Positions 36,990-46,140 of a stretch of 53,774 nt of DNA are shown piece after piece. The notes beneath the pieces are model-generated. The model did not search any database. It was not told the DNA's origin and worked only from the letters and a program-made list of their open reading frames with translations. Within the stretch, counting starts at the first letter, position 1. Each line of letters starts with the position of its first letter. The position numbers and the translations under genes are program-made. Source of the DNA: Parashewanella hymeniacidonis (GTDB lineage Bacteria > Pseudomonadota > Gammaproteobacteria > Enterobacterales > Shewanellaceae); assembly GCF_016900895.1 (NCBI RefSeq), contig NZ_JAFEUN010000014.1:1-53774 (forward strand). Direction: 5' to 3'.

Positions 36990-37021
36990 GACTTTGCCCT
37001 AACGTTCGAAGTTACAAAATG

Positions 37022-37039
37022 GGGCCCACATATGGGCCC
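37022..37039 (-). terminator. GC-rich hairpin between hcp and tssB
   Basis: GGGCCCA (37022-37028) pairs with TGGGCCC (37033-37039) across a 4-base loop, followed on the minus strand by CCATTTTG. Placed after hcp, it would let the tube protein be made in excess of downstream genes. Confidence 0.65.
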
Positions 37040-37058
37040 TCTAACTAATGTCTAGTGA

Positions 37059-37577
37059 CTATTTAGCACCAGAAAGTAGTTTGCCTTGTGGTAAGTTATA
37101 AGTAACGATACCGCCTTCTTTAACTTCACCACCTTCAAGCTCGTAGTTATGTTTCTGAGAAATTTCTACATAAGAAAGAGAAACGCTTTCATAAGGTTGA
37201 GAACCATCAGAACCACTCACGTTGTATGAAACTAGACGAGCGTTTGTTAATTTCACTTGAAAATACAGTTTTGCTCCAGAGCCATCAGCTTCAGGTTTAG
37301 TGAATGCAATCTCTACTACTTTGCCTTCTTTTCCAGGGTTAAATAGATAAGACAACAGATCTTCAGACGCACCATCAACTTGCTTAGTTAAGTTAACTTC
37401 TGTCATTGCAACCATGCCAGAATCAGCGTTGTTGCCATTACCGATGTCCATAGCTACATTACGAACGCCACCCCAATTGTATGAGCGAATAGCGAACCAA
37501 CCTGTACCCTCAAGACCTTCAACCGTAGCGCCACCTTTAACGTCTACACCATCAATTCGCATATAGATACTAGCCAT
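37059..37577 (-). CDS. hcp: T6SS inner-tube protein Hcp
   Basis: The protein has 172 residues. ASIYMRIDGVDVKGGATVEG is the Hcp start. The beta-barrel core includes FAIRSYNWGGVRNV, MVAMTEVNLTKQVDGAS and SYNVSGSDGSQPYESVSLSYVEI. Hcp hexamers stack as the expelled tube and can carry small effectors inside. It lies 33 bases after tssA. Confidence 0.95.
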   Translation of the reverse strand: MASIYMRIDGVDVKGGATVEGLEGTGWFAIRSYNWGGVRNVAMDIGNGNNADSGMVAMTEVNLTKQVDGASEDLLSYLFNPGKEGKVVEIAFTKPEADGSGAKLYFQVKLTNARLVSYNVSGSDGSQPYESVSLSYVEISQKHNYELEGGEVKEGGIVTYNLPQGKLLSGAK

Positions 37578-37610
37578 AAAAATTCCTTACTTCATAAATG
37601 AATGCTTTCT

Positions 37611-38996
37611 CTACCAACTAAGTGCCGTACTACCAGTAGAGGCTTCTATCTTTTGTTTTAGATTTAAATCCGCATCAGTTGAATTAACTTCTGACACTGG
37701 CATTTCAGCAGTAACCTTCGATGTCGATGACATCGGTTTAGAAACTCCTGAAACAGGTTTAACACTACTCACAGGCCTAATGATTTTAGGAAGTGAGACT
37801 TGCTCTCCATTATCTAAGCCAGTAGTGTTAAAAATTCTATTCAGTAAATCGCCATCTGGTTCTGTGACCATTTCAGTCAATAACTCAGGAAGAGACATGT
37901 TGCCCCAGCGTATGGCTTTCTCTAATAAGAAAGACACAGGGCTATGAGGTTCGCTTTCTCTAAAGTAATTGGCAATTTCACGCAACTGATGAAAAGCAAT
38001 ATTCCGATTCATGCTATTCATTGCTGCTGTTTGTGATAACCCTTGCATCGAAGAAGACAACGTAGTCGCTTGCATGGCTATACCATCTTCTGTTCTTTCA
38101 GAACTCATTTGCGAAGCTTCATTACTCACTGGCATATCTGAGTTCGTTATTTCCGTTTGTACGCTTTCGATAACTTGCTGTGCTGACGTTACACTCACAC
38201 CGGTTAAAAAAGTTGTTGCTTTACACACACCGCTAATTAAGTGGTTTATGAAGCTGAAACTGGGTGACGTTAAATTGAATTTTTGACCTAATTCATTTAA
38301 TACACTTTGGACACCGTTAATGTGAGTTAACGCTCGTTCAAAATTTTCAAGCCTCGCTTCAATAACATCACGTTCTTGGGCAATTAAACCAACTGCGACA
38401 CTTTTTAATTCAGCAAGCTCCCCTTTGCGTTCTGCACTTTGATAATCAAAATACGTAATATCACCAATCAACGGATGCATAAGAAAAGGAGCATAAAGTA
38501 GGCTGCTTTCATCGCTATCACCGATCAATTGTGCAAATGCTTTAAACTTTGCTTCAGCTTGTTCTACTTGCTGTTCATCTGGAGAATTTGTTTTTAATTT
38601 ATTTTCAGGAAGAACAGGGTTTAGCTCATCCCAATGCTCAGTAACTAAGTTCGATAACCATTCAAACGCATTTGCAAAACCTTCACCTGAATAATTGGTG
38701 AAGAGCTGAGTACTGGTGAACCAACCTATTAACTCGATATCCCTGCTTGTTTCGTTAAATACTGAAATCAACTCACTGGACAAACTATCCCAATTGCTTT
38801 GATTCTCAATTTGCAGCTGCTCAAGCTCGTTTCCATCAGGATTTTGACTCAATTTTCTTAATGACGTTTGGGCTACATTAAAGGCATTTCTTAACGGTCT
38901 GAATGCGGCTCTATCTGATTTCAAATAGACCCCACAAAATGCATCTTCAGATATAGGATCAGTTAACTTAAGTTTTTGTTCTTGAGTAAAAAGCAT
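37611..38996 (-). CDS. tssA: T6SS assembly protein TssA
   Basis: The 461 residues have the ImpA N-terminal domain (about 10-130): PISEDAFCGVYLKSDRAAFRPLRNAFNVA and NWDSLSSELISVFNETSRDIELIGW. A long linker follows, then a short C-terminal conserved segment (AFHQLREIANYFRESEPHSPVSFLLEKAIRWGNMSLPELL) typical of ImpA proteins. TssA primes tube and sheath growth. It is the first gene of the leftward operon. Confidence 0.92.
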   Translation of the reverse strand: MLFTQEQKLKLTDPISEDAFCGVYLKSDRAAFRPLRNAFNVAQTSLRKLSQNPDGNELEQLQIENQSNWDSLSSELISVFNETSRDIELIGWFTSTQLFTNYSGEGFANAFEWLSNLVTEHWDELNPVLPENKLKTNSPDEQQVEQAEAKFKAFAQLIGDSDESSLLYAPFLMHPLIGDITYFDYQSAERKGELAELKSVAVGLIAQERDVIEARLENFERALTHINGVQSVLNELGQKFNLTSPSFSFINHLISGVCKATTFLTGVSVTSAQQVIESVQTEITNSDMPVSNEASQMSSERTEDGIAMQATTLSSSMQGLSQTAAMNSMNRNIAFHQLREIANYFRESEPHSPVSFLLEKAIRWGNMSLPELLTEMVTEPDGDLLNRIFNTTGLDNGEQVSLPKIIRPVSSVKPVSGVSKPMSSTSKVTAEMPVSEVNSTDADLNLKQKIEASTGSTALSW

Positions 38997-39000
38997 TTAA

Positions 39001-39638
39001 AATTAATCACCTAATCAATGGTAAAATTTTCACCGTAGTTACATTGTCGTAATAACATTAATTTCAATAAATCATCAAAAATTGAATTAAAATAAAACTA
39101 AATTAACAACATGACTCATCAAGCTAATTTAGAATTCGCTAATAAACATTTTAAAAAAATATAGCCGCAGGCTTTAAAGTTAAATAGCGACATAAAACCG
39201 ATATAACTTAAGACCTATGATATTTTACTTTTCTTTCATAAAAACACTTTTATTTACTCAGAAAGCATTTAGAGTAAATATTTTATTTAGATTTTATACT
39301 CAGCTTTTAAATTAAAACTTGAGCAACTGTAAACTTTTACAAAAACCAAATAGAATTTAATTCTTTGATATATTTTTAACTTACATACTAAACGCACCTA
39401 AAACTGATACTACATCTATTAAAATCAAAGGGTCAAGCAACGAAATTATATATTGGTTTTAATTTCTAATGGACAGACCTCTAACCATATGCGATAAAAT
39501 ATAATTAGCTTGACTATAAAGCTAAATTAATGAGTAATAATAAAAATTAAAGTATTCATCCATAAGTATGCTATAAAAATTGATTACTAATTTACTTATG
39601 CATTATGGAATCACATGTAACATATTAAGCTAACAAAC
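39001..39638. other. AT-rich divergent promoter region of the T6SS
   Basis: This stretch of about 640 bases between tssA (leftward) and vgrG (rightward) has no plausible gene and is visibly richer in A and T than its surroundings. It must hold the promoters of both T6SS operons. No sigma-54 type GG-N10-GC element was recognised. Such regions are typical H-NS/MvaT targets; that is inference. Confidence 0.5.
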
Positions 39639-41678
39639 ATGGCAAATAGTCAGTATTCTTCTACAGCAAGACCTCTAACCATTTCTTTCGATGGTGGGTC
39701 ACCATTGATAGGCACAAAACTGACCTGTAATGAAAAATTATTCTCGGGTTGTAAATTATTATTATCAGTAATATCGAGTGAAATCCTCCCCAAATCCCTT
39801 TTAGGTAAAACTGCCATTGCTGAGTTCAAAAAAGGTGACGAGGAGAAATATTTTTCAGCTTTAACTACCAGCATTGAATTAATAGAATACAGTTCTGAAA
39901 AAGGGATATTTTTATATCAAATTGAATGTTTAGATCCAATTGCATTATTAAAATACAAGCAGAACCAAAAAATATTTCAAAATCAATCATCACAGAGGAT
40001 TTTAGAGCAAATATTCGAAGATGCCGGAATAAATAATTACATCTCTTTTTCATTATCAAATAGCGGGAAAGAGCATGAATATTGTATTCAATTAAATGAA
40101 ACTGATTTAGATTTCGCCAAAAGAATAATGTCTTTTGAAGGATGGTTTTACTTCATAGAGCATTCAAATTCAAAGCCAAAAGTAATTATTTCTGACACTA
40201 ATCAGACATTCAAAGATATTGATCAGTCTACTGTTTATTATAAAGATGGCTCAATTGATAGCGATCGAATAATTACGCGCTGGCAAGAAAAAGCTCAATT
40301 AGGCACTGCAAAGTTATTAATGGCCGATCACACTCAAGAACTTGCGGAAGTTTTTCAAAGTGACGAACGGAAAAGTGCGAGTGATTCAAATCTACAGTCA
40401 TTATCCTCTTATTTTTTTGGCACAGGCGCTATAGATAAAAATGAACTTAGACAGAGTGCTAAATTGCAAATGGAAGCACTTGATTGCTCAAGACAAATAT
40501 CAAGCGGCCATTCGCAAATATGTGTGCTAACTTCTGGAAGTCGGTTTTCACTGGCTAAACACCCCGTTTCTGACCTTAATCAAGAATATATTCTCACACA
40601 TGTCATTCACAATATTGAGCAGTCTGAATCAGGTAGAAACGTACAATACCAAAATAAGTTTCATGCTATTCCTAAGTCCATACAATTTCGTCCACACTCG
40701 ATTGAAAAGCCAACAGTAAAAGGCCTCCATTGTGCGACGGTCACCGGCCCGAGCGGAGATGAAGTCTACACTGATAAAAAGGGTCGAATTAAAGTGCAAT
40801 TTCATTGGGATAGTGAAGGTCAAAACGATGAAAACACTTCATGTTGGCTACCAGTTTCACAGGGATTAGCCAGTCAAAACTTTGGTTTACATGCACTGCC
40901 AAGAATCGGTGATGAAGTACTTGTTCAATACATCAATGGTGACCCTGATCAACCTGTTGTTGTTGGATCTATTTATAATGGCGCAAACCCGCCTCCTTAT
41001 GAAACGGCTACACAAACTGGTTTAAAAACTCGAACAACCCCAAATGGAAGTTCAAGCCAAGGCAATGAACTCAGATTTGAAGATCAAGAAGATAAAGAAG
41101 AAGTTTATCTTCATGCAGAGAAAGATTTATTAGTTGATATCAATAACGACTCTAAAACAGAAGTCAGAGGATTGAAGTCAACATTAGTCGAAAAAACGCT
41201 TGAAGTGACAAGTAAAGAAAACATGTCATATTCAACTGAAAAAGAATACTCAGTGAAAAGCGCTGAAAATTTTTCAGCGACATCTGACAAAGATCTTTCA
41301 TTGACCAGTAAAGGGAATTTATCAGGCGCATCTGATAAAGAGGTCACTTTAGACGCAGGTTCATCTGCAAGTTTAACCGCAAAATCGTCTATTAAAATTG
41401 ATGGTCAATCGATAGAGATATCAGGCAAGACCAAAATCGAACTTAAAGTAGGTGGTAGCAAAATTGAAATTGGACCAAGCGGCATTAAAATCGATGCGCC
41501 ACAAGTTGAAGTGAGTGGTAAAGCTAAAGTTGATGTTAAGGCTGCTATGGTCGCCATTGAAGGTCAAGGAAAAACGGATGTAAAAGGTGCACTTGTGTCT
41601 GTCCAGGGTAGTGCTATGACAGAGATAAAAGCAGGTGCAATGGTTCAAATTCAGGGCGCAATAGCAAAGTTAAATTAG
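39639..41678 (+). CDS. vgrG: T6SS spike protein VgrG (TssI)
   Basis: The protein has 679 residues: a gp27-like part (about 10-370, with YQIECLDPIALL, RILEQIFEDAGI and FEGWFYFIEH), then the gp5-like OB fold (TVTGPSGDEVYTDKKGRIKVQFHWD, CWLPVSQGLASQNFG and GDEVLVQYINGDPDQPVVVGSIYNG). The tail is a triple-stranded beta needle of short repeats (KVDVKAAMVAIEGQGKTDVKGALVSV). No enzymatic extension follows the needle, so it is a structural spike that must carry a separate effector. It is the first gene of the rightward operon. Confidence 0.95.
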   Translation: MANSQYSSTARPLTISFDGGSPLIGTKLTCNEKLFSGCKLLLSVISSEILPKSLLGKTAIAEFKKGDEEKYFSALTTSIELIEYSSEKGIFLYQIECLDPIALLKYKQNQKIFQNQSSQRILEQIFEDAGINNYISFSLSNSGKEHEYCIQLNETDLDFAKRIMSFEGWFYFIEHSNSKPKVIISDTNQTFKDIDQSTVYYKDGSIDSDRIITRWQEKAQLGTAKLLMADHTQELAEVFQSDERKSASDSNLQSLSSYFFGTGAIDKNELRQSAKLQMEALDCSRQISSGHSQICVLTSGSRFSLAKHPVSDLNQEYILTHVIHNIEQSESGRNVQYQNKFHAIPKSIQFRPHSIEKPTVKGLHCATVTGPSGDEVYTDKKGRIKVQFHWDSEGQNDENTSCWLPVSQGLASQNFGLHALPRIGDEVLVQYINGDPDQPVVVGSIYNGANPPPYETATQTGLKTRTTPNGSSSQGNELRFEDQEDKEEVYLHAEKDLLVDINNDSKTEVRGLKSTLVEKTLEVTSKENMSYSTEKEYSVKSAENFSATSDKDLSLTSKGNLSGASDKEVTLDAGSSASLTAKSSIKIDGQSIEISGKTKIELKVGGSKIEIGPSGIKIDAPQVEVSGKAKVDVKAAMVAIEGQGKTDVKGALVSVQGSAMTEIKAGAMVQIQGAIAKLN

Positions 41679-42251
41679 ATGAAGTTATTAAAAGTTCCAC
41701 ACGACAACCCGAAAGAGGTTTTTGCTTTTTACGAACCAACACCTGATATCATCGAGTTATCAGATGGAGTTGGCTCGCCCTATGAATTGATCCAAAAAGC
41801 AATTGCACATCACTTTTATGCTGATGCAGTGACATTTTTAGCTCATGGATTGCCTATAAGAGAGTCCATTTGGTGGGCAGCAGTATGTGCAGATAAACGT
41901 GACGATTGGAATGACAACGAACGAAATGCTGTAACAGCAGCAAAATCATGGGTCCACTCTCCAGATGAAACTACGCGTCGACACGCTGAAGAGATGGCAA
42001 AGCTATCAACGTTAAATACAGGTGCTGGTTGGGCTTCCCAAGCTGCATTTTGGAGTGGCGGGAGCATGACCGAACCGAGTGCACCCATTGTCCCTCCTCC
42101 GCCCTATTTATACGCACAAGCGGTTGCTGGTTGCATAAATCTAACTGCAGTATTACCCGACGGCGCTAAGGCAGAAGAAAGGTATGAACTTTTTTTAAAA
42201 ATAGGACTTAACCTCGCAAGGGGTGGAAATGGCGAAATAGAGGGAGAATAA
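41679..42251 (+). CDS. T6SS-linked protein, DUF6931-like
   Basis: The 190 residues start directly after the vgrG stop. Conserved-looking parts are ADAVTFLAHGLPIRESIWWAA, AVTAAKSWVHSPDE, AAFWSGGSM and AVAGCINLTAVLP. From memory this resembles the DUF6931 family found beside VgrG and PAAR genes; function unknown. Position between vgrG and PAAR suggests a loading factor or adaptor. No signal peptide, membrane helix or known toxin motif is visible, so an effector role is not supported. Confidence 0.65.
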   Translation: MKLLKVPHDNPKEVFAFYEPTPDIIELSDGVGSPYELIQKAIAHHFYADAVTFLAHGLPIRESIWWAAVCADKRDDWNDNERNAVTAAKSWVHSPDETTRRHAEEMAKLSTLNTGAGWASQAAFWSGGSMTEPSAPIVPPPPYLYAQAVAGCINLTAVLPDGAKAEERYELFLKIGLNLARGGNGEIEGE

Positions 42252-42253
42252 GT

Positions 42254-42550
42254 TTGCTACCAGCCGCAAGAGCAACAGATATGCACGTATGTCCGATGCA
42301 AACACCTGCGATCGTCCCGATTCCACATGTTGGAGGACCTTTGCTTCCATTACCGAGTACAGTGTTAATAGGAAACTTGCCCGCTGCTGTCATGGGTCAA
42401 CCTTGTATTTGCGTAGGGCCACCAGATAGCGTCATAAAAGGAAGTGCAACTGTGTTGATAAGTAATATGCCATCTGTTCGTATGGGAGATATGACAGCAC
42501 ATGGTGGGACAATAATTTTAGGATGGCCTACAGTTTTAGTAGGAGGTTAA
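42254..42550 (+). CDS. PAAR-domain spike-tip protein
   Basis: The 98 residues contain the PAAR repeats: ARATDMHVCPMQTPAIVPIPHVGGPLL, VLIGNLPAAVMGQPCICVGPPDSVIKGS and VLISNMPSVRMGDMTAHGGTI. The His and Cys residues hold the tip zinc. The start is a TTG with AGGGAG nine bases upstream. No toxin extension is fused. It caps the VgrG needle. Confidence 0.9.
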   Translation: MLPAARATDMHVCPMQTPAIVPIPHVGGPLLPLPSTVLIGNLPAAVMGQPCICVGPPDSVIKGSATVLISNMPSVRMGDMTAHGGTIILGWPTVLVGG

Positions 42551-42565
42551 CAATTTAGTTAACCT
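42544..42565. terminator. Hairpin between the PAAR gene and hda
   Basis: AGGTTAAC (42544-42551) pairs with GTTAACCT (42558-42565). It contains the PAAR stop codon and lies between convergent genes. Confidence 0.5.
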
Positions 42566-42570
42566 AATTA

Positions 42571-43281
42571 TTATAAATGCAGCATTTCTTTGATAAAAGG
42601 AATAGTAAGCTTTCTCTGATGAACCATTGAAGCTTTATCTAACTTATCCAGAACATCAAACAGAGTTCGTAGATCTCGTTGTAATCGATTCAATAAAAAT
42701 CGACCAACGTCTTCGGGGAGCTGTAACCCTCTCATCGACGCACGCCTTTGCAATGCGGCTAGCTTATCTTCATCCGCCATTGGTTGGAGTTGATAGCTAA
42801 GCCCCCACTGCATCCGAGAAGTTAAGTCTGGAAGCATAAACTTTACATCTTTAGCATTTAGACTAGAACTTACGATAAGGCTTGAATTTGATGAATCTGC
42901 AATTCGATTGAATAAATCGAACACGGCTTCTTCCCAAATTGGGTTACCAGCAATCGCATCAATGTCATCTATACAAATCAAATTAACTGTTTCTAGACTT
43001 TCAAGTAGTGCTGGAGAAATGCTGGCGTGGATACCGAGTGGAATATAAAAACTGGTTCGGTCATGCTCATTTGCGTGAGCACAGGCCGCATGTAAAAGGT
43101 GTGTCCGACCTGACTTTTCAGGTCCCCATAAATAAATAGAAGATTTTTTTGCACCTGTTGCAAAAGCATGAAGCTCACGGATTAACTCATCATTGCCTGC
43201 TGCTGGATAGTAACTATTGAAAGTCTCATCATCAGGCAAATATACGGGTAATGAAAGTTGTAAAGGTGAGTTTTGTGTCAC
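42571..43281 (-). CDS. hda: DnaA regulatory inactivator Hda
   Basis: The 236 residues align along their length with E. coli Hda. QLSLPVYLPDDETF carries the sliding-clamp binding motif near the N-terminus. Walker A is GPEKSGRTHLLHAACA, Walker B ICIDDIDAIAG, and LPEDVGRFLLNRLQRDLRTLF closes the AAA+ lid. Bound to the clamp, it promotes ATP hydrolysis by DnaA after initiation. The start codon is GTG. It lies next to a DUF2066 gene, a common neighbour. Confidence 0.95.
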   Translation of the reverse strand: MTQNSPLQLSLPVYLPDDETFNSYYPAAGNDELIRELHAFATGAKKSSIYLWGPEKSGRTHLLHAACAHANEHDRTSFYIPLGIHASISPALLESLETVNLICIDDIDAIAGNPIWEEAVFDLFNRIADSSNSSLIVSSSLNAKDVKFMLPDLTSRMQWGLSYQLQPMADEDKLAALQRRASMRGLQLPEDVGRFLLNRLQRDLRTLFDVLDKLDKASMVHQRKLTIPFIKEMLHL

Positions 43282-43352
43282 TCAAAAAATCTCAATTCTT
43301 TAGAATTAATCGCATTGTAACATGGCAATTTGGAAAATCTATCCAGATTGTC

Positions 43353-44408
43353 CTACTTCCAGATATATCGATGGTTTATTACACTTTCTTCTGTAGAATC
43401 GTGCTCAACCTGGCTGATTTTAGGGTCAAGTCTCAACGTTTTATACATATCTGACTCTTTACCATACAAATTAATTTCAATGGCAAGCATACTATTTTTG
43501 ATTGATTGAATGTGTGCCGACTTTACTGTAGAAAAAGCATTTAAATATCGTTCAATTTTGATTGCTTTTTGCAAGTTATCGACATTTACAAACTCCAATA
43601 CGGTAGAAGAATTTTCATTGGTTGCTGTAACTGAATATTCCTTGGAAAAAAAGCTAGCTAACGGTTTTAAGATTTGTTCAGCCGCAACAACATTATTCTT
43701 CGCTTTGCCCGAAAAAGCATAAACTGACCTCAAAATCCCCTCTTGTTGCTGTGGATATAATTTTACTTGGTAAGCAAAACCTTGAGGTGTTTTATTTAAG
43801 GTAATGAGCGTGTAGTACTCAACGCCATACCTTTCGTTAAAACTATGAAGTTGATTAACAAAAAATCCTTTAATATCAGAAACTGAAATATTCGTGACTT
43901 CATCAAAATCCAGAATAGGCAAAACGGTAGGTAACCCGAGTTCGTATGACTCACTTTTTAGGTTCTGAATGAACTCATTATGCGAATAGTCGCTTATAAT
44001 AGAATTTGAAACACCGTCATCATAGGCGACCCATGCAATGGTCAAAGGACGATTTTTTCCCCAAATAGGGACTTGTGCTTTTCGAAGTAATTCAATAATT
44101 TTTTGTTCGGAAAACTGAACTTTTAAATAAAGCTCGTCATCTTTCTCTAAATAAGAAAACTGATTCATTAAGTTTGCAGGTTTTTTGAAAGCAGCATTTA
44201 CCACATCATTTTGAAAAACGCTGGTATCACCTACGTGCTTGAAAATAACTTGCCTTAATCCGGTTTTAATCGCACTTTGTCTTTGCGCATATGATTGACT
44301 TTTTACTGGCACATTGACATCAGAAAGGTGTTCAACTGTTACCGAAAAACCAACTTGTGGAAATAGAACTAAAAACAATGCAATGAGTATCCGAACGGCT
44401 GATTTCAA
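43353..44408 (-). CDS. DUF2066 domain protein, exported
   Basis: The protein has 351 residues with an N-terminal signal peptide (ILIALFLVLFPQVGFS). RQSAIKTGLRQVIFKHVGD and VPIWGKNRPLTIAWVAYDDG are typical of DUF2066, periplasmic proteins of unknown role near hda and purM. The start is a TTG preceded by AGGA eight bases upstream; no ATG is available. No purM is seen here. Confidence 0.8.
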   Translation of the reverse strand: MKSAVRILIALFLVLFPQVGFSVTVEHLSDVNVPVKSQSYAQRQSAIKTGLRQVIFKHVGDTSVFQNDVVNAAFKKPANLMNQFSYLEKDDELYLKVQFSEQKIIELLRKAQVPIWGKNRPLTIAWVAYDDGVSNSIISDYSHNEFIQNLKSESYELGLPTVLPILDFDEVTNISVSDIKGFFVNQLHSFNERYGVEYYTLITLNKTPQGFAYQVKLYPQQQEGILRSVYAFSGKAKNNVVAAEQILKPLASFFSKEYSVTATNENSSTVLEFVNVDNLQKAIKIERYLNAFSTVKSAHIQSIKNSMLAIEINLYGKESDMYKTLRLDPKISQVEHDSTEESVINHRYIWK

Positions 44409-44474
44409 AATAAAATCCTATTCATTTTCAAAATAAAAGCAGAGTTTATCATAAGGGATGAATTAGAAAACAAA

Positions 44475-44494
44475 AAAGCCGCAAAAGCGGCTTT
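44475..44494 (-). terminator. Terminator of grxD
   Basis: AAAGCCGC (44475-44482) pairs with GCGGCTTT (44487-44494) around a 4-base loop, and on the minus strand it is followed by TTTTG. It lies between grxD and the DUF2066 gene. Confidence 0.75.
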
Positions 44495-44514
44495 AAATAG
44501 ATGTATCAAAAAGA

Positions 44515-44853
44515 TTAGTCTTCAGTTTCAGAGCGATGCTTATCAGCAGTTTCTTTGATAATAGGTTGAAGCTCACCTTTCTGGAACATTTCTACTACGA
44601 TATCACAACCACCTATCAACTCTCCTTCAACCCAAAGTTGTGGGAACGTTGGCCAATTGGCGAATTTTGGCAGTTCCGCACGAATATCGGGGTGCTGTAA
44701 GATATCGACAAAAGCGAATTGCTCACCACAATTAATCATAATTTGAGCAACTTGAGAAGAAAAGCCACAACTCGGTAACTTTGGAGAACCTTTCATATAA
44801 ACAATGATTGGGTTTTCACTAATTTGCTGTTTAATTTTTTCAACAGTTTCCAT
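44515..44853 (-). CDS. grxD: Monothiol glutaredoxin Grx4
   Basis: The 112 residues have the CGFS active site (PSCGFSSQ), the YMKGSP start motif and WPTFPQLWVEGELIGGCDIV for glutathione binding. Grx4 carries [2Fe-2S] clusters with glutathione and BolA. It is divergent from sodB, so two iron/oxidative-stress genes share a 200-base control region. Confidence 0.95.
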   Translation of the reverse strand: METVEKIKQQISENPIIVYMKGSPKLPSCGFSSQVAQIMINCGEQFAFVDILQHPDIRAELPKFANWPTFPQLWVEGELIGGCDIVVEMFQKGELQPIIKETADKHRSETED

Positions 44854-44988
44854 TTTATATCCTGTTCACACAACATCATTTACACCTATTGTACGCCACA
44901 ATGATAAAGAACAAAATCCTATTATTTGTACGGGTTTAGCAAGTTGATCTATTTTTGATGTCAACTAAATTAAATAAACAAACAATGA

Positions 44989-45016
44989 TTCACATCACAG
45001 AATTATTCAGTACAAT
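44989..45016 (+). promoter_or_regulatory. Possible sodB promoter
   Basis: TTCACA (44989-44994) and TACAAT (45011-45016) are separated by 16 bases, about 45 bases before the sodB ATG. It is a plausible sigma-70 promoter picked by eye. Confidence 0.35.
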
Positions 45017-45060
45017 ACACAGCTGTGAGCAATATAAACAAGTCTACGGAGACAAAACTA

Positions 45061-45645
45061 ATGGCTTTTGAATTACCTCCTCTACCATACGCAAAAAACG
45101 CACTTGAGCCACATATCTCTCAAGAAACGATTGAGTATCATTATGGTAAGCATCATAACACTTACGTTGTTAAGTTAAACGGCTTAGTTGAAGGTACTGA
45201 ATTTGAAGGTAAATCACTTGATGAAGTGGTTAAAACTTCAACTGGTGGTGTTTTCAATAATGCAGCGCAAATTTGGAACCACACATTCTACTGGAACTGT
45301 TTAGCACCAAATGCAGGTGGTGCGCCAACGGGTGCGATCGCAGATGCAATCAATGCTAGCTTTGGCTCGTTTGAAGAATTCAAAACTGAATTTACTAATT
45401 CAGCAGTTAACAACTTCGGTAGTAGCTGGACTTGGTTAGTTAAAAAAGCTGACGGCAGCCTAGCAATTGTTAACACTAGCAATGCAGCAACGCCTTTAAC
45501 AGATGACTCTGTTACTGTTCTACTTACAGTAGATTTATGGGAACATGCTTACTACATCGATTACAGAAATGTTCGTCCTGAATACATGAATGGTTTCTGG
45601 CAGCTAGTAAACTGGGATTTCGCTAACCAAAACTTTGCTGGTTAA
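45061..45645 (+). CDS. sodB: Iron superoxide dismutase
   Basis: The 194 residues are very close to E. coli SodB. Metal ligands are in YHYGKHHNTYV (His27 counting Met), QIWNHTFYWN (His) and VDLWEHAYYIDY (Asp and His). FNNAAQIWNHTFYWNCLAPN and the residues around it indicate the Fe form. It removes superoxide in the cytoplasm. The frame extends upstream, but the ATG at 45061 with GGAGAC ahead and family similarity from MAFELPPLPY decide the start. Confidence 0.96.
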   Translation: MAFELPPLPYAKNALEPHISQETIEYHYGKHHNTYVVKLNGLVEGTEFEGKSLDEVVKTSTGGVFNNAAQIWNHTFYWNCLAPNAGGAPTGAIADAINASFGSFEEFKTEFTNSAVNNFGSSWTWLVKKADGSLAIVNTSNAATPLTDDSVTVLLTVDLWEHAYYIDYRNVRPEYMNGFWQLVNWDFANQNFAG

Positions 45646-45660
45646 TACGAATCTTGTAAT

Positions 45661-45688
45661 AAAAAAAGGAGCTTCTGCTCCTTTTTTT
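45661..45688. terminator. Bidirectional terminator of sodB and the GNAT gene
   Basis: AAAAAAAGGAGC and GCTCCTTTTTTT form a perfect 12-bp stem with a TTCT loop between convergent genes. It overlaps the GNAT stop codon by two bases. Confidence 0.9.
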
Positions 45689-46130
45689 ATTTAATGTATC
45701 GCAAATAAACTCGATGATCAGTTTCATAATCAGGATTAAAGCCTGAACCTTTATACACGTCAATTAATGGATTGTTATGCGCAAGAGAGCATTTCACCAT
45801 ACACCCTTTTTCTACTTTGTTTTCTATGATGTCGTTAATGATGATCTTGGCAATTTCATTTTCATCCGTATCAAACCATAAAGAAATATCTTCAATAAAG
45901 ACTTCATCAATACCTCGTTTGATGCTCACTACTCCAATATCAACCCCATCATAATTAATAACTGTTGTTCTACCTTGCAAAAATTTACTGCGCTTGAGTT
46001 TGAAAAATTGCGACTTTTCAGGTTGATAAGGCCAGGTAGCATTCAGATAATTTTTTAAGTCTTTAGAGCAAAGAAGATTCACGAAAGGCCAATCGTTATT
46101 AGATGCGGCTCGCATTTGGATTTCTGGCAT
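45687..46130 (-). CDS. GNAT family N-acetyltransferase
   Basis: The 147 residues start MPEIQMRAASNNDWPFVNLL, the usual GNAT entry. The acetyl-CoA strand-loop region is weak (VFIEDISLWFDTDENEIAKIII), while the C-terminal NPLIDVYKGSGFNPDYE matches the end of the fold. The substrate is unknown. The weak CoA loop lowers certainty. Confidence 0.7.
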   Translation of the reverse strand: MPEIQMRAASNNDWPFVNLLCSKDLKNYLNATWPYQPEKSQFFKLKRSKFLQGRTTVINYDGVDIGVVSIKRGIDEVFIEDISLWFDTDENEIAKIIINDIIENKVEKGCMVKCSLAHNNPLIDVYKGSGFNPDYETDHRVYLRYIK

Positions 46131-46140
46131 GTTGCTACCT

